Positions 5,923 to 7,655 of a DNA stretch of 7,655 bases are shown here, in pieces. The DNA is from Draconibacterium orientale (GTDB lineage Bacteria; Bacteroidota; Bacteroidia; Bacteroidales; JAADGE01), in assembly GCA_020718265.1 (NCBI GenBank), contig DYSM01000135.1, forward strand, positions 1 to 7,655. Reading direction: 5' to 3'. Position 1 is the first letter of the stretch. The number at the start of each line of letters is the position of its first letter. The position numbers were made by a program, and so were the translations under genes. Below the pieces are notes generated by a model. It searched no databases and was not told the DNA's origin. It worked only from the letters and a program-made list of their open reading frames with translations.

Positions 5923-7473
5923 TTAACGGTTACGTCCGTATTGCTCGTGGCTCGAAACCCAATCGGATGACGAAATGGCGGATGCGAGCGAAATTTCTCC
6001 CGCAAGTACCACACCTGCAATGATTTCCGCAAGTTTGTAAACTTTATCTTTGCCGTAACAGTCGAGCAATTCCAAACATTCACGCTGAGTAGCCAAGCCT
6101 GTGCCGCCGCCGTAAGTGGCTATGATTAAGGACGGTATGGTAAGTGCGATGTATAAATCGTCGTCTTCGGTAAGTTCGGTGTACATTACGCCGGCTGAGG
6201 ATTCTGCCACATTTGCAACATCCTGACCCGTTGCGATAAATATAGCCGTAATGCCATTGGCGGAGTGCAATCCGTTGTTGTTCGCGCCCGAAAGAATGGA
6301 GCCGATGTTGGCAACAAGTGCATGTTTCGCCAGTTTTTTTGGATGCACGCGCATCATTTGCAAAAGCACTTCTTTTTTGATAAGAGCCTCTGCAACAACA
6401 CGTTTGCCGCGCGTGCGCATAATGTTTATTTGTGACGCTTTTTTATCGGTTGCCAAGTTCGATTCTAAATAAAAATTCAGAATCGGAAATTCGGTGTAAT
6501 TCTCTATAATCCAGCTACATGCGACGAATGTTGCTCGACCGACCATGTTCTGCCCGGCGGCATCGCCTGTGGAATAATTGAAACGCAAATACGCAAATTT
6601 GTGTGATAAAATTTGGTCAATGTATTGCAGTTTTGCCACGCTGGATGTGGACTCGGCTTGTTCGCGGATTTCTGCAATATGAGCGTTCACCCATTTAACA
6701 AATTCGCGTGCCGCGCGTGCATCTTCAAACACAAACACGGGCGCGCGTTGCATGGCATCGCCTATGACAGTGCACTTTACGCCGCCGCACGCATTCAATA
6801 CTTTCATGCCCCGGTTGTATGAGGCAACAAGTGTGCCTTCGGTGGTTGCCATCGGTACAATGAACTCACCCTGAGCATGTTCGCCGTTTATCAAAATCGG
6901 ACCGGCAATGCCAATCGGAATTTGTGCAACGCCTGTCAAATGTTCAATATTTCCTTTTGTTTTTTGCGGGTCGAACGAAAATTGTTTCAAGTGATTCATT
7001 TTCACGCCCGTATAATTCTCGTAAAATGTTTGACGTTCCTCAATTGCGCTTTTCGAGTAGTCGTCCGTTGCATCGCGCGGAATTTTAACGACATTTTCTA
7101 CCGTATCTTTCAGAGAATCATCTACTTCAAACTCAAATTTGCCGAACGGTTTTGTTCTTACCACAAAATGCAGTGTGTAAGTTGCGGGCGTGAGCGGAGC
7201 TGTGGCTGCATACATGGTTACGACTTTTCGGAGCGGAAAATCAATCGGATTTTCTTTTGAAACCAGCGCTGCGGCAATCAGGTTTCCGTCGCCGACATCA
7301 ATTTTGAGTTGTTCTGCGGAAATTTTGATGTTTCCGATTGTAACACTTTCAACTTCTGTGAGTTGTGAATCTTTCAGCCGATTTTTAACTTGAAAACTTA
7401 CGCCGTTTTCGGTATTTTTTAAACTGCCGAAGGTGTAAAGTTGCTTTAACAGCATTTTGGGTATAATTTGCAT
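5923..7473 (-). CDS. hmgA: HMG-CoA reductase, class I-like, with an extra N-terminal domain
   Basis: It reduces 3-hydroxy-3-methylglutaryl-CoA to mevalonate, the committed step of mevalonate-pathway isoprenoid synthesis. The catalytic part (about 150-516) shows IPIGIAGPI (185-193), TEGTLVASYNRG with catalytic E212, GDAAGQNM (303-310, nucleotide binding), DKK with catalytic K344, GKRVVAEA (356-362), ATGQD with catalytic D418, GGGTGL (455-460) and a C-terminal SH with catalytic H509. The GDAxGxNM and IAGP signatures resemble class I enzymes, so NADPH use is likely. There are no membrane helices, unlike eukaryotic class I enzymes, so it should be soluble. Residues 1 to about 140 form an additional, probably beta-rich domain with no motif I recognise. 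The first ATG at 7473 is used; M7 (7455) is equally possible. No other mevalonate gene is in the window. It lies upstream of the TPR-SpoIIE gene but a terminator separates them. Confidence 0.93.
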   Translation of the reverse strand: MQIIPKMLLKQLYTFGSLKNTENGVSFQVKNRLKDSQLTEVESVTIGNIKISAEQLKIDVGDGNLIAAALVSKENPIDFPLRKVVTMYAATAPLTPATYTLHFVVRTKPFGKFEFEVDDSLKDTVENVVKIPRDATDDYSKSAIEERQTFYENYTGVKMNHLKQFSFDPQKTKGNIEHLTGVAQIPIGIAGPILINGEHAQGEFIVPMATTEGTLVASYNRGMKVLNACGGVKCTVIGDAMQRAPVFVFEDARAAREFVKWVNAHIAEIREQAESTSSVAKLQYIDQILSHKFAYLRFNYSTGDAAGQNMVGRATFVACSWIIENYTEFPILNFYLESNLATDKKASQINIMRTRGKRVVAEALIKKEVLLQMMRVHPKKLAKHALVANIGSILSGANNNGLHSANGITAIFIATGQDVANVAESSAGVMYTELTEDDDLYIALTIPSLIIATYGGGTGLATQRECLELLDCYGKDKVYKLAEIIAGVVLAGEISLASAISSSDWVSSHEQYGRNR

Positions 7474-7655
7474 AATTTTGTATTTTAAGGGGTTTTTGTC
7501 GGATACAAGACATCAGAATACAGACAATATACTATAAAATATTGAAAATCTATATTTTAGAAATCAAAACATGTCTTAATTTGAATTTGGTTTAACGTAA
7601 ATATTTTAAAATTAAGGGCACATAAAAATAGTGTTTTTTTGGAAATACAAAAATT
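7474..7655. other. AT-rich region upstream of the HMG-CoA reductase gene
   Basis: No open frame that looks coding was found on either strand in these 182 bases. The HMG-CoA reductase promoter should lie here, but I see no full TAnnTTTG match on the minus strand. A short inverted repeat, CAATAT (7525-7530) and ATATTG (7539-7544) with an 8-base spacer, and an imperfect direct repeat ATACAAGACA (7503-7512) / ATACAGACA (7518-7526) lie 30-70 bases before the start. They could be regulator sites, but in such AT-rich DNA they may be chance. Confidence 0.3.

Noticed and set aside
6877..7260. Plus-strand 127-codon open frame inside the HMG-CoA reductase gene
   Set aside because: It lies wholly antisense to a well-supported conserved enzyme, is Cys/Phe/Arg-rich in the way of frame shadows, and has no domain-like pattern.

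Overview
The window looks like chromosomal DNA of a member of the Bacteroidota, probably an anaerobe or facultative anaerobe. The base composition is AT-rich. No gene start has a clear Shine-Dalgarno sequence. Several starts are preceded by the TAnnTTTG -7 element typical of the Bacteroidota primary sigma factor. The TPR + SpoIIE-phosphatase architecture is also common in that phylum. This assignment is inference, because no rRNA or other marker gene is present. I see no mobile element, CRISPR array, tRNA or rRNA.

Layout from left to right. A possible partial minus-strand gene start sits at the left edge, with its own -7 box. Next comes a minus-strand pair: a NarL/LuxR-type response regulator (1443-2084) followed 4 bases later by folC (149-1438), which makes folylpolyglutamates. 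A divergent AT-rich intergenic region (2085-2275) carries candidate promoters for both directions. On the plus strand lie an atypical thioredoxin-fold protein (2276-2623), a probable terminator, and a low-molecular-weight thioredoxin-reductase-like flavoprotein (2776-3708). Convergent to these, on the minus strand, are a signal-peptide/TPR/transmembrane/SpoIIE phosphatase (3732-5849) and, upstream of it, an HMG-CoA reductase (5923-7473) of the mevalonate pathway. A strong hairpin in the 73-base gap between them overlaps a candidate promoter. The last 182 bases are AT-rich and hold no gene that I can support.

The most interesting part is the redox pair at 2276-3708. The thioredoxin-like protein has lost the CGPC motif: only the C-terminal cysteine aligns, within GPMC, and there are extra cysteines at 29, 30 and 75. 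The adjacent reductase keeps FAD binding, the CATC redox site and a dinucleotide glycine motif. However, the three arginines of HRRxxxR that bind the NADPH 2'-phosphate are replaced by Q, F and Q. Matched departures in neighbouring genes suggest a dedicated electron-transfer couple, probably NADH-driven and separate from the housekeeping thioredoxin system. From memory, the nearest described case is the NADH-preferring TR3/Trx3 pair of Desulfovibrio vulgaris, so this would be a relative of a poorly known system rather than a wholly new one. A second point is the roughly 140-residue N-terminal domain of unknown function on the HMG-CoA reductase.
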